Shown here: in pieces, positions 8,933-17,672 of the stretch | How the letters are laid out: the number at the start of each line of letters is the position of its first letter | Position numbering within the stretch: position 1 is the stretch's first letter | Source of the DNA: PoT sp049331405 | GTDB lineage: Bacteria > Planctomycetota > Planctomycetia > Isosphaerales > Isosphaeraceae | Length of the DNA: 64,000 bases | Direction of reading: 5' to 3' | Assembly: GCF_049331405.1 (NCBI RefSeq) | Contig: NZ_CP186274.1 | Location: 7,936,001-8,000,000, forward strand | Translations under genes and position numbers: made by a program | Notes under the pieces: generated by a model | What the model was told of the DNA's origin: nothing | Seen by the model: the letters and a program-made list of their open reading frames with translations, nothing else | Database searches by the model: none

Positions 8933-10300
8933 TCAGCAAAGTTCGTGGATCAATTGACCCGTCGATCCGATCGTGATCGGGCGGCCGGCGCGATTGCGGA
9001 AGGTCGTCTCGGGATCGATGCCCATCTGCCGATATAAGGTGAACAGCAAGTCTTGCGGGGAGATCGGCCGGTCCTTGGGCACCTCGCCCCTGGCGTTCGA
9101 GGATCCGACGACCTGACCGCCGGCAAAACCGCCGCCGGCCACGAGCACGCTCATCACGTCCCCCCAGTGATCGCGACCGGGGATCGGGTCGATGCCGGGC
9201 AAGCCTTGATTGATGCGAGGGGTCCTCCCGAACTCGCCCATGACGAGGACGACCGTCGAGTCGAGGAGCCCTCGCGTGTGCAGGTCATCGACGAGGCTTC
9301 CGACGGCGTTGTCCAGCACCGGGAGCACGTTGTGCATGCCGCTGTCGAGGCTCGAGTGGTAGTCCCAGCCGCCGTAGGTGAGGGTGACGAACCGGACACC
9401 GGCCTCGACGAGGCGACGGGCCATGAGCGCACTCTGGCCCCAGACATGGCGGCCGTAGCGATCCCGCAGCCTCGGGTTTTCCTTGCGGATGTCGAATGCG
9501 GCGCGGGCGGCAGGGCCCGTGACCATCGTGAAGGCTTCCTGGGCGAAGCGGTCGAGGCCGTCCATCAGGCCCGAGGCATCGACGTCTCGGCGCACGTTGT
9601 CGAAGGCGCTCAAGAGGTTCTGACGACGGTCCATCCGGGGAGCGTCGACACCGGCGGGCGGCGTGAGGTTGGGGACCTGATAAGCGTCGGAGTTCGGGTC
9701 GCCGTCGGCCGAGAACGGGTTGTAGGCCACGCCCAGGTAGGCCGCGCCATGGTAGCCTGGTGCGAGGCCGACCGAGTGCGTGTTGGGGAGGCCGACATAG
9801 GCCGGCATTCCCGGAGTCCGAGAACCCTTGACCTTGGCGATCACCGAGCCGGCCGACGGATATTGGGCGGCCAGGTCGACCGCGTTCGAGCCGAGGTAGC
9901 CTGTCAGCATCCAGTGAGCGGCGGCGAAGTGGTCGCCATTGCGGTGGTGCATCGAACGGATGATGGACATCTTATCCATCATCCGGGCGTGGTACGGGAG
10001 CAGCTCCGAGACCTGGATCCCGGGGACTTTCGTATTCATCGCCTTGAGCGGCCCTCGGAACTCCGAGGGGGCATCGGGCTTGGGGTCATACGTCTCGTGC
10101 TGGGGCGGGCCGCCGTCGAGCCAGACGAGGATGACGGAGAGGTCGCGAGGAGCAGACTTTCCCGTCGTTGCGGCCACGCTCTTGGCTCGCAGGAGATCGA
10201 CGAGGTTGAGGCCGGTGGCGCCGAGGACCCCAGCTTTGAGCAGGGATCTTCGGCTCATGCCGTCGCACCGAGGGTTGGGCTGGCCGATCAGATCAAGCAT
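8933..10300 (-). CDS. DUF1501 protein with Tat signal
   Basis: The 455-residue protein opens with a twin-arginine signal, SRRSLLKAGVLGATGLNL (about residues 16-33), so it is exported folded. The body matches DUF1501, a sulfatase-like alkaline-phosphatase-superfamily domain abundant in planctomycetes: VILVWLDGGPPQHETYDPKP near residue 57, SIIRSMHHRNGDHFAAAHW and GRDHWG near the C-terminus. Genes of this kind nearly always follow a DUF1549/DUF1553 gene, as here, with 92 nt between the two. The biochemical role of the pair is unknown; a link to polysaccharide or sulfated-substrate use has been suggested for the family. Start is the ATG at 10300. Confidence 0.92.
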   Translation of the reverse strand: MLDLIGQPNPRCDGMSRRSLLKAGVLGATGLNLVDLLRAKSVAATTGKSAPRDLSVILVWLDGGPPQHETYDPKPDAPSEFRGPLKAMNTKVPGIQVSELLPYHARMMDKMSIIRSMHHRNGDHFAAAHWMLTGYLGSNAVDLAAQYPSAGSVIAKVKGSRTPGMPAYVGLPNTHSVGLAPGYHGAAYLGVAYNPFSADGDPNSDAYQVPNLTPPAGVDAPRMDRRQNLLSAFDNVRRDVDASGLMDGLDRFAQEAFTMVTGPAARAAFDIRKENPRLRDRYGRHVWGQSALMARRLVEAGVRFVTLTYGGWDYHSSLDSGMHNVLPVLDNAVGSLVDDLHTRGLLDSTVVLVMGEFGRTPRINQGLPGIDPIPGRDHWGDVMSVLVAGGGFAGGQVVGSSNARGEVPKDRPISPQDLLFTLYRQMGIDPETTFRNRAGRPITIGSTGQLIHELC

Positions 10301-10392
10301 GGCGGGGTGCTCCGTCGTGAAGAGGGCACGGGCAACGCTCGGAGAGTTTGGGGTGGGCGTTTACCGCGAGGGCGTCTTGCTCCGCGTGGACG

Positions 10393-12915
10393 TCAGTCGT
10401 TGAACTGGAATTCCTTGGCGTTCATCAGAGCCCAGATCAGATCCTCGTAAGCCTGGCGCTTCTGATCGGGATGGGCGGCGAGATGGGCCAAGGCCGTCGC
10501 CGATTCGCCGCTCGACGGGGTCCGGGCGTAGGCCGTCCAGAAGAGTTCGTCGACCTTTTCAACCTCGGGCCGGGCATCCTTGGCAAGCGCCTCTGCACGG
10601 CTGCCGGCCGCGGCGAGCTTCGTCTGGATCTCGCCGGAGTTGATGAGCATCAGGCTCTGACCGAGGCTCGCGTCGGTGACGCGTTCGCACTCGCAAGGCG
10701 TGTCGCGCTTCGGTCGGCCGAAGGTGTCGAGGAACGTCGAGCCGACGCTCTCATCCGGTAGTTCAATGGCTCGCGTCCCCTGGGGGAGGCCGCTGAAGTC
10801 GGTCGGCACCCCGGAGAGTTGCGAGACTGCGTCGAGCAAGACCTCCGCCGACATCCGCTTGGGATAGTGGCGGGCGAAGCTCTGCTTGTCCTTGAGGTTG
10901 AATTCATTGGGTACGCTCGACAGTCCGTAGACCTTGCTCGTCGTGATGGTCCGGACGAGATGCTTGAGGTCGTAGCCGCTCTTGATGAAGTCGGCGGACA
11001 GGGTTTCGAGCAGTTCCGGGTTCGACGGCGGGTTCGTCTCACGAAGGTCGTCGAGCGGCTCGGCGACACCACGGCCGAAGAAGTGGGCCCAGTAGCGATT
11101 GACCAGGGCCTTGGCGAAGAAAGGGTTCTTCGGATCGGCCATCCAGTCGACGAGCTTCTGCCGAGGGTCGTTGCGGATGGAGATCTTGAAGACCTCACCG
11201 CCGAGCCCCTTGGGGGTCATGACCTGCCCCGTCTTGGGATGGGCCACGGCTCCGGAACGGGCGGTGAAGATCACCTCGTCATCGCGGCCGGCTCGCTGCG
11301 CGTTCATCGACGGCTTGCGGCCGACTCGGGCGAAGAAAGCGGCGAAGCCGTAGTAGTCGTTCTGACTCCACTTCTCGAACGGATGGTGGTGGCACTTGGC
11401 GCACTGCAAACGCATCCCGAGGAAGACCTGCGCCGTGTCATCGACGAAGGCATCTGCCCCCTTGATCCGGCGATACCACTGGACCGGAGGCGACGTCTCG
11501 GGCGTGCCGCTGGCGGCGAGGATCCCCCGGACGAACTTGTCGTAGGGGACGTTCTTGCTCAGGTTCTCGCGAATCCAGTCATAGAAGGTGTACGTACCGC
11601 GCTGGGCTTTCGGGTTCCCCTCACGCTTGTTGCGGAGGATGTCCGCCCACTTAATCGCGAAGAACGAGGCATATTCGGGACGTTCGAGGAGCTTGTCGAC
11701 CAGCTTGTCCCTCTTGTTCGGATCCGCATCGGCGACGAACCCCTTGACCTCGGCGGCGGTCGGCAAGGTGCCGATCACGTCGAGCGACGCGCGACGGATG
11801 AACTCCGCATCGGAGCAAGGCTCGGAGGGGACGATCCCTAGCGCCTCCCACTGCTTGCGGACGGCGACGTCGACCAGGTTCGTGCTCGAGAAATTGTAAC
11901 TCGCCGAGTCGAGCTTCTTGCCGAGAGGGACGATCGCGTTGTAGACGGCGACCTGCCCCTGGTAGCGGGCCATGACGGCGACCTGGCCGGCCAGGTTCAG
12001 CGTCTCCACGAGCCCACCCTCGGCGACGGAGGCGATCTCGACGTCGTTCGACTGATACTGGGCCCAGCGTGTCACATCCTCGGTGCTCCCGTCGCTGTAG
12101 CGAGCGGTCACGACGACCTGCTGTTTCGCGCCGCGCGGCATGACCCGGGAATTCGGGAAGATTTCGATGCTGGCAAGCGCGGGATCGGTCGGCTTGCCCA
12201 TCGGCATACCCTGGGCGATCCAGCGGAGGATGACCTGATATTCGTGCGAGTTCGCCTCGAGCTTGCGACCGCCACCGTGGGGCATCTTCGCGGTGCCCTT
12301 GAGAAGGAGGAGGCTTTGCTCGGGGACTGCAGGGAAGAGACGGCGTCCCCTGCCCTCGTTGACGAGCGTCTCATAGTCGAGGTTCGGCTCGAACCCGAGG
12401 AGGCTGAGGCGGAAGCCGTTCTGCCCGCTGGCCTTGCCATGGCAGCCGCCCGAGTTGCATCCTAGCTTGGTGAAGACCGGGACGACCTGATTGGCGAAGT
12501 TCACCGGGAGGCCGGAGGCGAAGTCCTTCACCACTACGGACACCTCGGAGGTCGTCCCGCCCTGATCGATGACGATCGAGGTCGAACCATCCCCCTTGGC
12601 GACGACGACGCCCGAAGCATCGACCGTGGCCACCTTGGGATCGGTGGATTTGAACTTGGTATTGGTGGTCACGTCATGCGTGTTTCCGTCCGCCTCGACG
12701 CGATCGACCGCGAGTTGCTGGACGGCGTCGGGCCCACGCAGGACGAGCTTCGCAGGCAAGGGGCGAAGTGAGGACGGTGGCTGTGAGAGAACGGCGGTCG
12801 AATTCTTGACCGTGGATGAAGGTGCATTGGCTCCCAGCAGGGCCAGGCTCGCCATTCCGATCAACCACAACGAGGACAGCACCGTCCTCGAGTTTGCCGC
12901 ATGCGGGCTTCGCAT
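10393..12915 (-). CDS. DUF1549/DUF1553 protein with BIG2-like domain and cytochrome-like Cys-His motifs
   Basis: The 840-residue exported protein starts with a signal peptide (about residues 10-32). A bacterial Ig-like BIG2-type domain follows (about 53-130, with ATVDASGVVVAKGDGSTSI). A Cys-rich segment GCNSGGCHG (Cys153, Cys158, His159) has wider spacing than a classical CxxCH heme site. DUF1549 comes next, with a true CxxCH in QCAKCHHHPFEKW near residue 510, then DUF1553 to the end (for example PKNPFFAKALVNRYWAHFFG). ATG at 12915 has AGGAGA about 9 nt upstream and is preferred over GTG at 12936. It forms an operon with the DUF1501 gene. Heme binding is inferred only from motifs. Confidence 0.92.
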   Translation of the reverse strand: MRSPHAANSRTVLSSLWLIGMASLALLGANAPSSTVKNSTAVLSQPPSSLRPLPAKLVLRGPDAVQQLAVDRVEADGNTHDVTTNTKFKSTDPKVATVDASGVVVAKGDGSTSIVIDQGGTTSEVSVVVKDFASGLPVNFANQVVPVFTKLGCNSGGCHGKASGQNGFRLSLLGFEPNLDYETLVNEGRGRRLFPAVPEQSLLLLKGTAKMPHGGGRKLEANSHEYQVILRWIAQGMPMGKPTDPALASIEIFPNSRVMPRGAKQQVVVTARYSDGSTEDVTRWAQYQSNDVEIASVAEGGLVETLNLAGQVAVMARYQGQVAVYNAIVPLGKKLDSASYNFSSTNLVDVAVRKQWEALGIVPSEPCSDAEFIRRASLDVIGTLPTAAEVKGFVADADPNKRDKLVDKLLERPEYASFFAIKWADILRNKREGNPKAQRGTYTFYDWIRENLSKNVPYDKFVRGILAASGTPETSPPVQWYRRIKGADAFVDDTAQVFLGMRLQCAKCHHHPFEKWSQNDYYGFAAFFARVGRKPSMNAQRAGRDDEVIFTARSGAVAHPKTGQVMTPKGLGGEVFKISIRNDPRQKLVDWMADPKNPFFAKALVNRYWAHFFGRGVAEPLDDLRETNPPSNPELLETLSADFIKSGYDLKHLVRTITTSKVYGLSSVPNEFNLKDKQSFARHYPKRMSAEVLLDAVSQLSGVPTDFSGLPQGTRAIELPDESVGSTFLDTFGRPKRDTPCECERVTDASLGQSLMLINSGEIQTKLAAAGSRAEALAKDARPEVEKVDELFWTAYARTPSSGESATALAHLAAHPDQKRQAYEDLIWALMNAKEFQFND

Positions 12916-13001
12916 CGATATATTCTCCTGAGGCACGTCCCCGACATTGCGGGCCTTGAAGTCAATCTAACCCCTACTTGGAGGGTCGACAACCCGTTTG
13001 T

Positions 13002-13030
13002 TAAATATTTTTTTCACACTACCGCCTCAA
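13002..13030 (-). promoter_or_regulatory. Possible sigma-70-type promoter for the DUF1549 operon
   Basis: Read on the minus strand, TTGAGG (13030-13025) and TATTTA (13007-13002) are separated by 17 nt in an AT-rich patch 87 nt upstream of the ATG at 12915. Base content and spacing fit, but the match is imperfect and a planctomycete consensus was not tested. Confidence 0.35.
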
Positions 13031-13158
13031 TTGCGAACATTTGATGAGCATCCAGACAGAACGCAAGACCCCGAATGTCGACACGAAGGGGTCGGGAATT
13101 CGGAAGGATGGCTAGGCGCCGGGCACTCGGGCGCTTAAGGTAGAGACTCGATTGCGAT

Positions 13159-13546
13159 GACCGGGTAGCTCAGTCGGTAGAGCAACGGACTTTAAACGTT
13201 GGCTATGCCCAATGAGGAGCCTCACGCGGGAAGAAACCCGAACCGCGATGAGTGAATGCCGCAGTTTGCTGGAACGCCCTGAGAGCCTTCGACACCACAA
13301 CGTCGCCGGTAACGGCAAGCGTGACGGTCTGAAAAGACGAAGGATTGGGTAATCAGCAGGCAAGGGACCGGCGGATCGTCGGCCTCGGCCTCAGAGACTA
13401 GACGCGGCACGCCTGCGATGGCGATGGTATAGTCCAGACTGTCAACATCGAGCCCGAGGCTTTCCGGCCGAGGAACCTCGATGGTCGGTGAAAGCCGATG
13501 CGGTAAGTTAATCCGTTGGTCCTGGGTTCGAGTCCCAGCCCGGTCA
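13159..13546 (+). tRNA. tRNA-Lys(UUU), interrupted by a group I intron
   Basis: Exon 1 is 13159-13192 (34 nt) and exon 2 is 13508-13546 (39 nt). Spliced together they fold as a complete cloverleaf: acceptor GACCGGG/CCCGGTC, D stem GCTC/GAGC, anticodon stem ACGGA/TCCGT, T stem CTGGG/CCCAG, discriminator A73. The joined anticodon loop is CTTTTAA, giving anticodon UUU (lysine). The break falls after U34, inside the anticodon, the same position as in the classic tRNA-Leu(UAA) intron. The 3' CCA is not encoded. Without removing the intron the anticodon arm cannot form, so splicing must precede function. The winged-helix-like gene on the other strand ends 6 nt away. Confidence 0.93.
13193..13507 (+). 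other. Group I self-splicing intron in tRNA-Lys(UUU)
   Basis: The 315-nt insert follows a U (13192) and ends in G (13507), as group I introns do. Core elements are present in order: P/Q around 13341-13364 (GATTGGGT, then AATCAGCAGGCAAG), R at 13391-13404 (TCAGAGACTAGACG) and S at 13424-13435 (ATGGTATAGTCC). GACTA in R pairs with TAGTC in S to form P7. P1 can form between exon CTT (13190-13192) and GAG (13214-13216), with the splice-site U paired to G, exactly as in cyanobacterial tRNA-Leu introns. A strong P2-like hairpin follows near 13221-13253. No homing endonuclease frame is credible inside it. The small size and tRNA host fit subgroup IC3. Confidence 0.92.
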
Positions 13547-13551
13547 CTCAA

Positions 13552-13992
13552 CTACCCTTTCCTCTTGCGGGACGACGTGCCCGTCTTCTCCCCGCCGCTT
13601 CCACTCCCCCTCTTCGGGGTTGAGACCTGATGGGTCGTCACGCTGGCTAGCAGCATCTTGAGCCTGGCCGCGGCTTCGCCCGAGCAGCGTGACAGTTCCG
13701 ACATTTCGGCGAAGCTAAGTTGAGGGTCCGGGAAGGGCAATTTCCCTTCGGCCTCCTCGGCCGTTCCCATCAGACGATAGGACCGTTCCTTCTGCTGGAT
13801 CTTCACTCCGCACTTCTTCAGCAATTCCAGCTCGCGGTAAAAAGTGCGGAGTCCGATCCGCAGCTCTGCAAGGACCGCATCGCGACTCCTGGGCGTTTCC
13901 GCGAGGAACATGACGAGACGATGAAGTCTGGCGGCCCTGCTCAATGTGATGTGGACGCTGGGCCTTCGTCGAGGGCTGTTCGATCGTTTCAT
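13552..13992 (-). CDS. Small winged-helix-like DNA-binding protein (hypothetical)
   Basis: The 146-residue protein is very basic at both ends. Its centre (about 18-75) looks like the helix-turn-helix found at the N-terminus of DeoR/WYL-type regulators: RLHRLVMFLAETPRSRDAVLAEL, then a recognition-helix-like GLRTFYRELELLKKCG and a wing-like KIQQKERSYRL. No WYL or ligand domain follows; a short helical piece and a Ser/Gly/Lys tail end the protein. It may therefore be a minimal regulator or a remnant of a longer one. It lies tail to tail with the tRNA-Lys gene and is divergent from the surface-protein gene at 14288. Target unknown. Confidence 0.65.
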   Translation of the reverse strand: MKRSNSPRRRPSVHITLSRAARLHRLVMFLAETPRSRDAVLAELRIGLRTFYRELELLKKCGVKIQQKERSYRLMGTAEEAEGKLPFPDPQLSFAEMSELSRCSGEAAARLKMLLASVTTHQVSTPKRGSGSGGEKTGTSSRKRKG

Positions 13993-14287
13993 AGCGGCAA
14001 TCCCTTTACGATGCAGGGCAGTAGGAGAAATGCGGATCGAATCCCTCGTTGGCTTTCCCTATCGGAACGACCCTCCTCTCAGCCTCCCTTGACTTCTCTA
14101 GCCGTCGATCCTAGTGGTTGTCCGGTTTGGATCGAATTTGTGGATTCCTTCAAGCCAGCCGGAAATGCTGCCGATTACGAAGAACGGTCTGGCGTAGTGC
14201 CAGGGTTAGGGCGAGGGGGCGTATGGTAGCGAGCCCACCTGCCGATCGCTCGAACCGGTCTGCCCCACGCAATTGGGAGTCTGGTCA

Positions 14288-15955
14288 ATGTCGACGAGGA
14301 AGCTCCACCCCCGAAATCGGTCTCTCAAGCCCACCACGGAGGGGCTCGAGGATCGTAGACTGCTCTCCGCGACGGTTACGGGGACCGATAGCGATGGCGA
14401 CACATGGTCCCTCCGTTTGATCGGACCGGGGGACATCAGCGTCACCAAGCAGAACGGAGCGGACGGCCAGCCCGGTGCTCTCGATTCGGCCACCGAAATC
14501 AATACGATCACCATTGCCGGTACGGACCCGACCAAGACGCGGCTCGTTGGATCCGTCGTCAAGGGAGCCAACGGTGACGGCAAGGTCTTTTTCCAAACGC
14601 TGAACAAGATCCCTAGCAATGCTGAAGGTCGCGCGACGGGCAACGGCCTCCTTTCCATCAGCATGCCGAGCTTCTGGCTCGGGAATACAACTCCTTACAC
14701 CAGCACAAGCACGAGCGTCCCGACCGCACCGTCGATTACGGTACCGGACGGCGTGGGTACACTCCAGTTCGGTGGCGTAGATACCACACACGACCAGCCG
14801 ACCACACCGCCGAGCCTCGCTCAGAGCGACCAGGCGACGATCCAGCTCGGGCCAGCGCTCCACGGCGGCACCTCGATCATCATCGACAAGTCGATCAGCA
14901 GCACGGCGACGATCCCCGCCTCCGGCACTTCCACGACGCCCACGACCATCCAGCACGGCGTCGTCTTCGAAGTGTCCGGCCGGCTCACACTCTTCCAGGC
15001 CAATTCGATCGATGGGAATGAGGCCATCCCGCCGGGCCAATTCTCGAACTCCAACTCGGCGGCGACCGGCTTCGGCGGTACCTGGGTCGTTTCGGGTACT
15101 CCCGGATCCACCATTTTCTTCGGTAATCCCCAGATTCTTGGTGGCTTAACCGGTCAGATCGGCAACCTCCGCATCGGCGGCAACGCAACCAACTTCACGA
15201 CTGCCGTTTACGACACAACCGGCAACTCCGGTGCCAAGATCACGAACTACTCGATTGGCGGCGAGACCAGCAACGTCATGGTTGTCGCCCCTAACGGTAT
15301 TCGAAATATGTACTTCGGCAACGGCATGGACCAGACCCAGGTCTATACGCACGTGCTGAACACGCTCCAGGCAAACCGAGGTGCGATCGGATCGACGATC
15401 CAGACCGATCGCGCGGCGGGCAAGCTCACCTTCGGCGGAGACGTCGTGAATACGAACGTCTTCACGGGTTACGGCCAGTCGTATGGCGACCTCGTCAACA
15501 ACATCACGGGTGCCGCGACGTCGACAACCTCGCTGAGCCCGGTGCCCCCATCCTCGACGCTGAACGCTCAGGTAGGTGGTGGGATGACGGTCCTGGTCGC
15601 CGGCGACGTCACGAACTCGGTCTTCACCGCGTCGGTCCAGCCCGACAGCTCCGGCGTCTTCGGCACGGATCAGGACCTCAAGATCGCCGGTGCCCATATC
15701 GACGCGAAGGTCGAGGGCAACATCAACAACTCTTCGGCCACGCCGGACAAGCCGTCGACCGCTTTCTATGCCCAGAACGTCAACCTGAAGCGCGGACCGG
15801 TGATTCCGCCGAACGTCCCGCAAGAGCCTTACAGTGGTGGGACCCGTCCGACCCGCAGCCCTGGCGTCCCCAACGTCAACCCGACCCACTTGGGCACGGT
15901 CCGGGCGCATACGCAGACCGCACGTTCCACGCCCCGCGGTCCTCGCTCCACCTGA
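14288..15955 (+). CDS. Exported planctomycete surface protein with LExRxLL motif
   Basis: The 555-residue protein has a basic N-terminus followed by EGLEDRRLLSATVTGTDSDG (about 22-41). This LExRxLL element is a recurring N-terminal feature of very large planctomycete exported proteins. The body is rich in Gly, Thr, Asn and Ser with short beta-type segments (for example GNLRIGGNATNFTTAVYDT) and no enzymatic motif. The C-terminus is Pro/Arg/Thr-rich and lacks a hydrophobic anchor. ATG at 14288 gives the standard N-terminus; an in-frame GTG lies at 14273. The gene stands alone and is followed by a strong terminator. Function is unknown; a structural or adhesive role at the cell surface is a guess. 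Confidence 0.75.
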   Translation: MSTRKLHPRNRSLKPTTEGLEDRRLLSATVTGTDSDGDTWSLRLIGPGDISVTKQNGADGQPGALDSATEINTITIAGTDPTKTRLVGSVVKGANGDGKVFFQTLNKIPSNAEGRATGNGLLSISMPSFWLGNTTPYTSTSTSVPTAPSITVPDGVGTLQFGGVDTTHDQPTTPPSLAQSDQATIQLGPALHGGTSIIIDKSISSTATIPASGTSTTPTTIQHGVVFEVSGRLTLFQANSIDGNEAIPPGQFSNSNSAATGFGGTWVVSGTPGSTIFFGNPQILGGLTGQIGNLRIGGNATNFTTAVYDTTGNSGAKITNYSIGGETSNVMVVAPNGIRNMYFGNGMDQTQVYTHVLNTLQANRGAIGSTIQTDRAAGKLTFGGDVVNTNVFTGYGQSYGDLVNNITGAATSTTSLSPVPPSSTLNAQVGGGMTVLVAGDVTNSVFTASVQPDSSGVFGTDQDLKIAGAHIDAKVEGNINNSSATPDKPSTAFYAQNVNLKRGPVIPPNVPQEPYSGGTRPTRSPGVPNVNPTHLGTVRAHTQTARSTPRGPRST

Positions 15956-15998
15956 GGTGGGTCGAACCTCCCGGTAGACTCGCCATCAATCAAATGAA

Positions 15999-16035
15999 GG
16001 GTCGAGGTAGAGTTCCTTCTGCCTCGACCCTTTTT
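15999..16035 (+). terminator. Rho-independent terminator of the LExRxLL surface-protein gene
   Basis: A 9-bp GC-rich stem (15999-16007 with 16022-16030) is followed directly by TTTTT at 16031-16035. It lies 43 nt past the stop codon. Confidence 0.85.
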
Positions 16036-16045
16036 GTCCATGATC

Positions 16046-16092
16046 CAAAATGCGAAAGGGAGGTCTCGTCTGAATTTGGGACGAGACCTCCC
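16046..16092 (-). terminator. Hairpin terminator of purD
   Basis: A perfect 13-bp stem (16080-16092 with 16058-16070, 9-nt loop) read on the minus strand is followed by TTTCGCATTTTGG. It lies 68 nt beyond the purD stop and next to the terminator of the facing gene. Confidence 0.8.
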
Positions 16093-16160
16093 CTGCATTG
16101 TCATCGAACGAGTTGGACTATTCCAGGTTGCTGCGTCGACAGAAATGGCATCCGCACAGC

Positions 16161-17672
16161 TCAGGATTGGGTGGCGCGGAGGGCCTTGTCGGCGATGTCG
16201 CGGCGATACCAGGCTCCCGCATACCGGATCGAGCGGACCGCCTCGTAAGCCCGGGCCTGAGCATCAGCCAGAGTCGCTCCCAACGCCGTGACGTTGAGGA
16301 CGCGTCCGCCGTCCGTCACCACGCGGGGATCTCGACCCAGGCTGGTGTCTATCCGCAAGTTCGTGCCGGCATGGAAAACCTTCACGTCCTTCATGCGGTC
16401 GGCTTCTTCGAGGTTGTTGATCACCCGGTCGCGCTCATAGTGGCCGGGATACCCTTCGGAGGCCATGACGACGCTGACGGCGGGACGCGGATCCCACTTC
16501 ATCGTCACGGTGTCGAGTTTCTCGTCCACGACGGCGTCGAGCACCTCGAAGAGGTCCGACTGGAGCCGCATCAGGACGGCCTGGCACTCGGGATCGCCGA
16601 GACGCACATTGAACTCGAGGACCTTAGGTCCCTGGTTCGTGAGCATCAGGCCAGCGTAGAGGACCCCCCTGAATGGGCGTCGGGCCCGCTTCAAGGCATG
16701 GACGACGGGGACGAGGACCTCACGCTCGATTTCTTCCATCAATTCGGGCGTCACGATGGGCGCCGGCGAGTAGGCCCCCATGCCGCCCGTGTTAGGGCCT
16801 TCGTCGTGGTCGAATGCCCGCTTGTGGTCCTGGCTCGACTCGAGGGGGATGATAGTCCGGCCGTCGGTCAAAGCGAGGACGCTCGCCTCCTGACCATCGA
16901 GGCGTTCCTCGAGGATCATGCGGTCCCCCGCCTTGCCATAGACCCGCCGGACCATGATCTGGTCGATGGCGTCGAGCGCCTGTCGGAGATTGTCGCAGAC
17001 GTAGACGCCCTTGCCCGCGGCGAGCCCGTCGGCCTTGAGGACCATGCCTAGAGGACGACCGAGGACATAGTCCCGGGCTTCGGCCGCCGTGCTGAAGAGC
17101 CGGCGCTGGCTGCGCTCCTCGATCTCGACCTGAACGCCCGGCCCGAGCTGCTCGCGCGGATCCATGATCCGGTCGATGGCCTCGAGGGTCTCGGACGCCG
17201 TCCGACACATCAGGGTGTGCCGGATGGTCGAACGACCCTTAGACCGGACGACGAGCGAGACCTCGCGTGAGAGGATGTAGTGTTCGGCGTCGGGGGCGGA
17301 GCGGAAGATGCGGTAATCGGCGGTGGGGATGCCGGCCTGTCGCATCAATTCCTTGGCGAAGACCTTACTCCCTTCGAGCTCGGCCGCGTCGCGGCGGGGG
17401 CCGAAGATCCGCAGGCCCTCGCGCTGGAAGGCGTCGACGATGCCGTTGGTGAGGGGTTCTTCGGGCCCGACGACCGTCAGGTGGATCCCTTCACGCTTCG
17501 CGAACTGAATCAGGCCGCGGACATCATTCGCATCGATCGAGACGTTCTTGACGTCGAGCGCGGTGCCCGCATTCCCGGGGGCGCAGAAAACCGCGGTAAC
17601 CTTGGGCGACTGTTTCAGTTTCCAGCAGAGGGCGTGCTCACGCCCGCCTTTGCCAATCACGAGGACTTTCAA
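16161..17672 (-). CDS. purD: Phosphoribosylamine-glycine ligase with a duplicated segment
   Basis: PurD joins phosphoribosylamine and glycine using ATP in purine synthesis. The N-terminus VLVIGKGGREHALCWKL, the ATP-grasp loop KADGLAAGKG (about 213-222), NTGGMGAYSPAP and LEFNVRLGDPECQ are all present. The protein is 503 residues, against about 425-430 usually. The excess is a stretch just before the ATP-grasp loop that looks like a second copy of it: residues 129-170 can be aligned with 199-240 (HYILSREV / DYVLGRPL; TLEAIDRIM / ALDAIDQIM), and the first copy has lost the glycine loop. The TTG at 17672 is taken as start because GAGGTGG lies 5 nt upstream; GTG at 17681 is an alternative. Confidence 0.92.
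   Translation of the reverse strand: MKVLVIGKGGREHALCWKLKQSPKVTAVFCAPGNAGTALDVKNVSIDANDVRGLIQFAKREGIHLTVVGPEEPLTNGIVDAFQREGLRIFGPRRDAAELEGSKVFAKELMRQAGIPTADYRIFRSAPDAEHYILSREVSLVVRSKGRSTIRHTLMCRTASETLEAIDRIMDPREQLGPGVQVEIEERSQRRLFSTAAEARDYVLGRPLGMVLKADGLAAGKGVYVCDNLRQALDAIDQIMVRRVYGKAGDRMILEERLDGQEASVLALTDGRTIIPLESSQDHKRAFDHDEGPNTGGMGAYSPAPIVTPELMEEIEREVLVPVVHALKRARRPFRGVLYAGLMLTNQGPKVLEFNVRLGDPECQAVLMRLQSDLFEVLDAVVDEKLDTVTMKWDPRPAVSVVMASEGYPGHYERDRVINNLEEADRMKDVKVFHAGTNLRIDTSLGRDPRVVTDGGRVLNVTALGATLADAQARAYEAVRSIRYAGAWYRRDIADKALRATQS

Noticed and set aside
9053..10450. Long plus-strand open frame of 465 codons
   Set aside because: Antisense of the DUF1501 gene; no start signal or family feature.
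13222..13551. Minus-strand frame of 109 codons inside the tRNA intron
   Set aside because: It runs through the conserved group I core and the tRNA exon, so its coding potential is accidental; it is not a homing endonuclease.
13159..14287. Integrated element at the tRNA-Lys 3' end
   Set aside because: No integrase, no direct repeat of the tRNA end and no change in gene content beyond one small regulator and a surface protein; the interruption is explained by the intron.
16098..17051. Plus-strand open frame of 317 codons
   Set aside because: Antisense of purD; lacks protein-like features.
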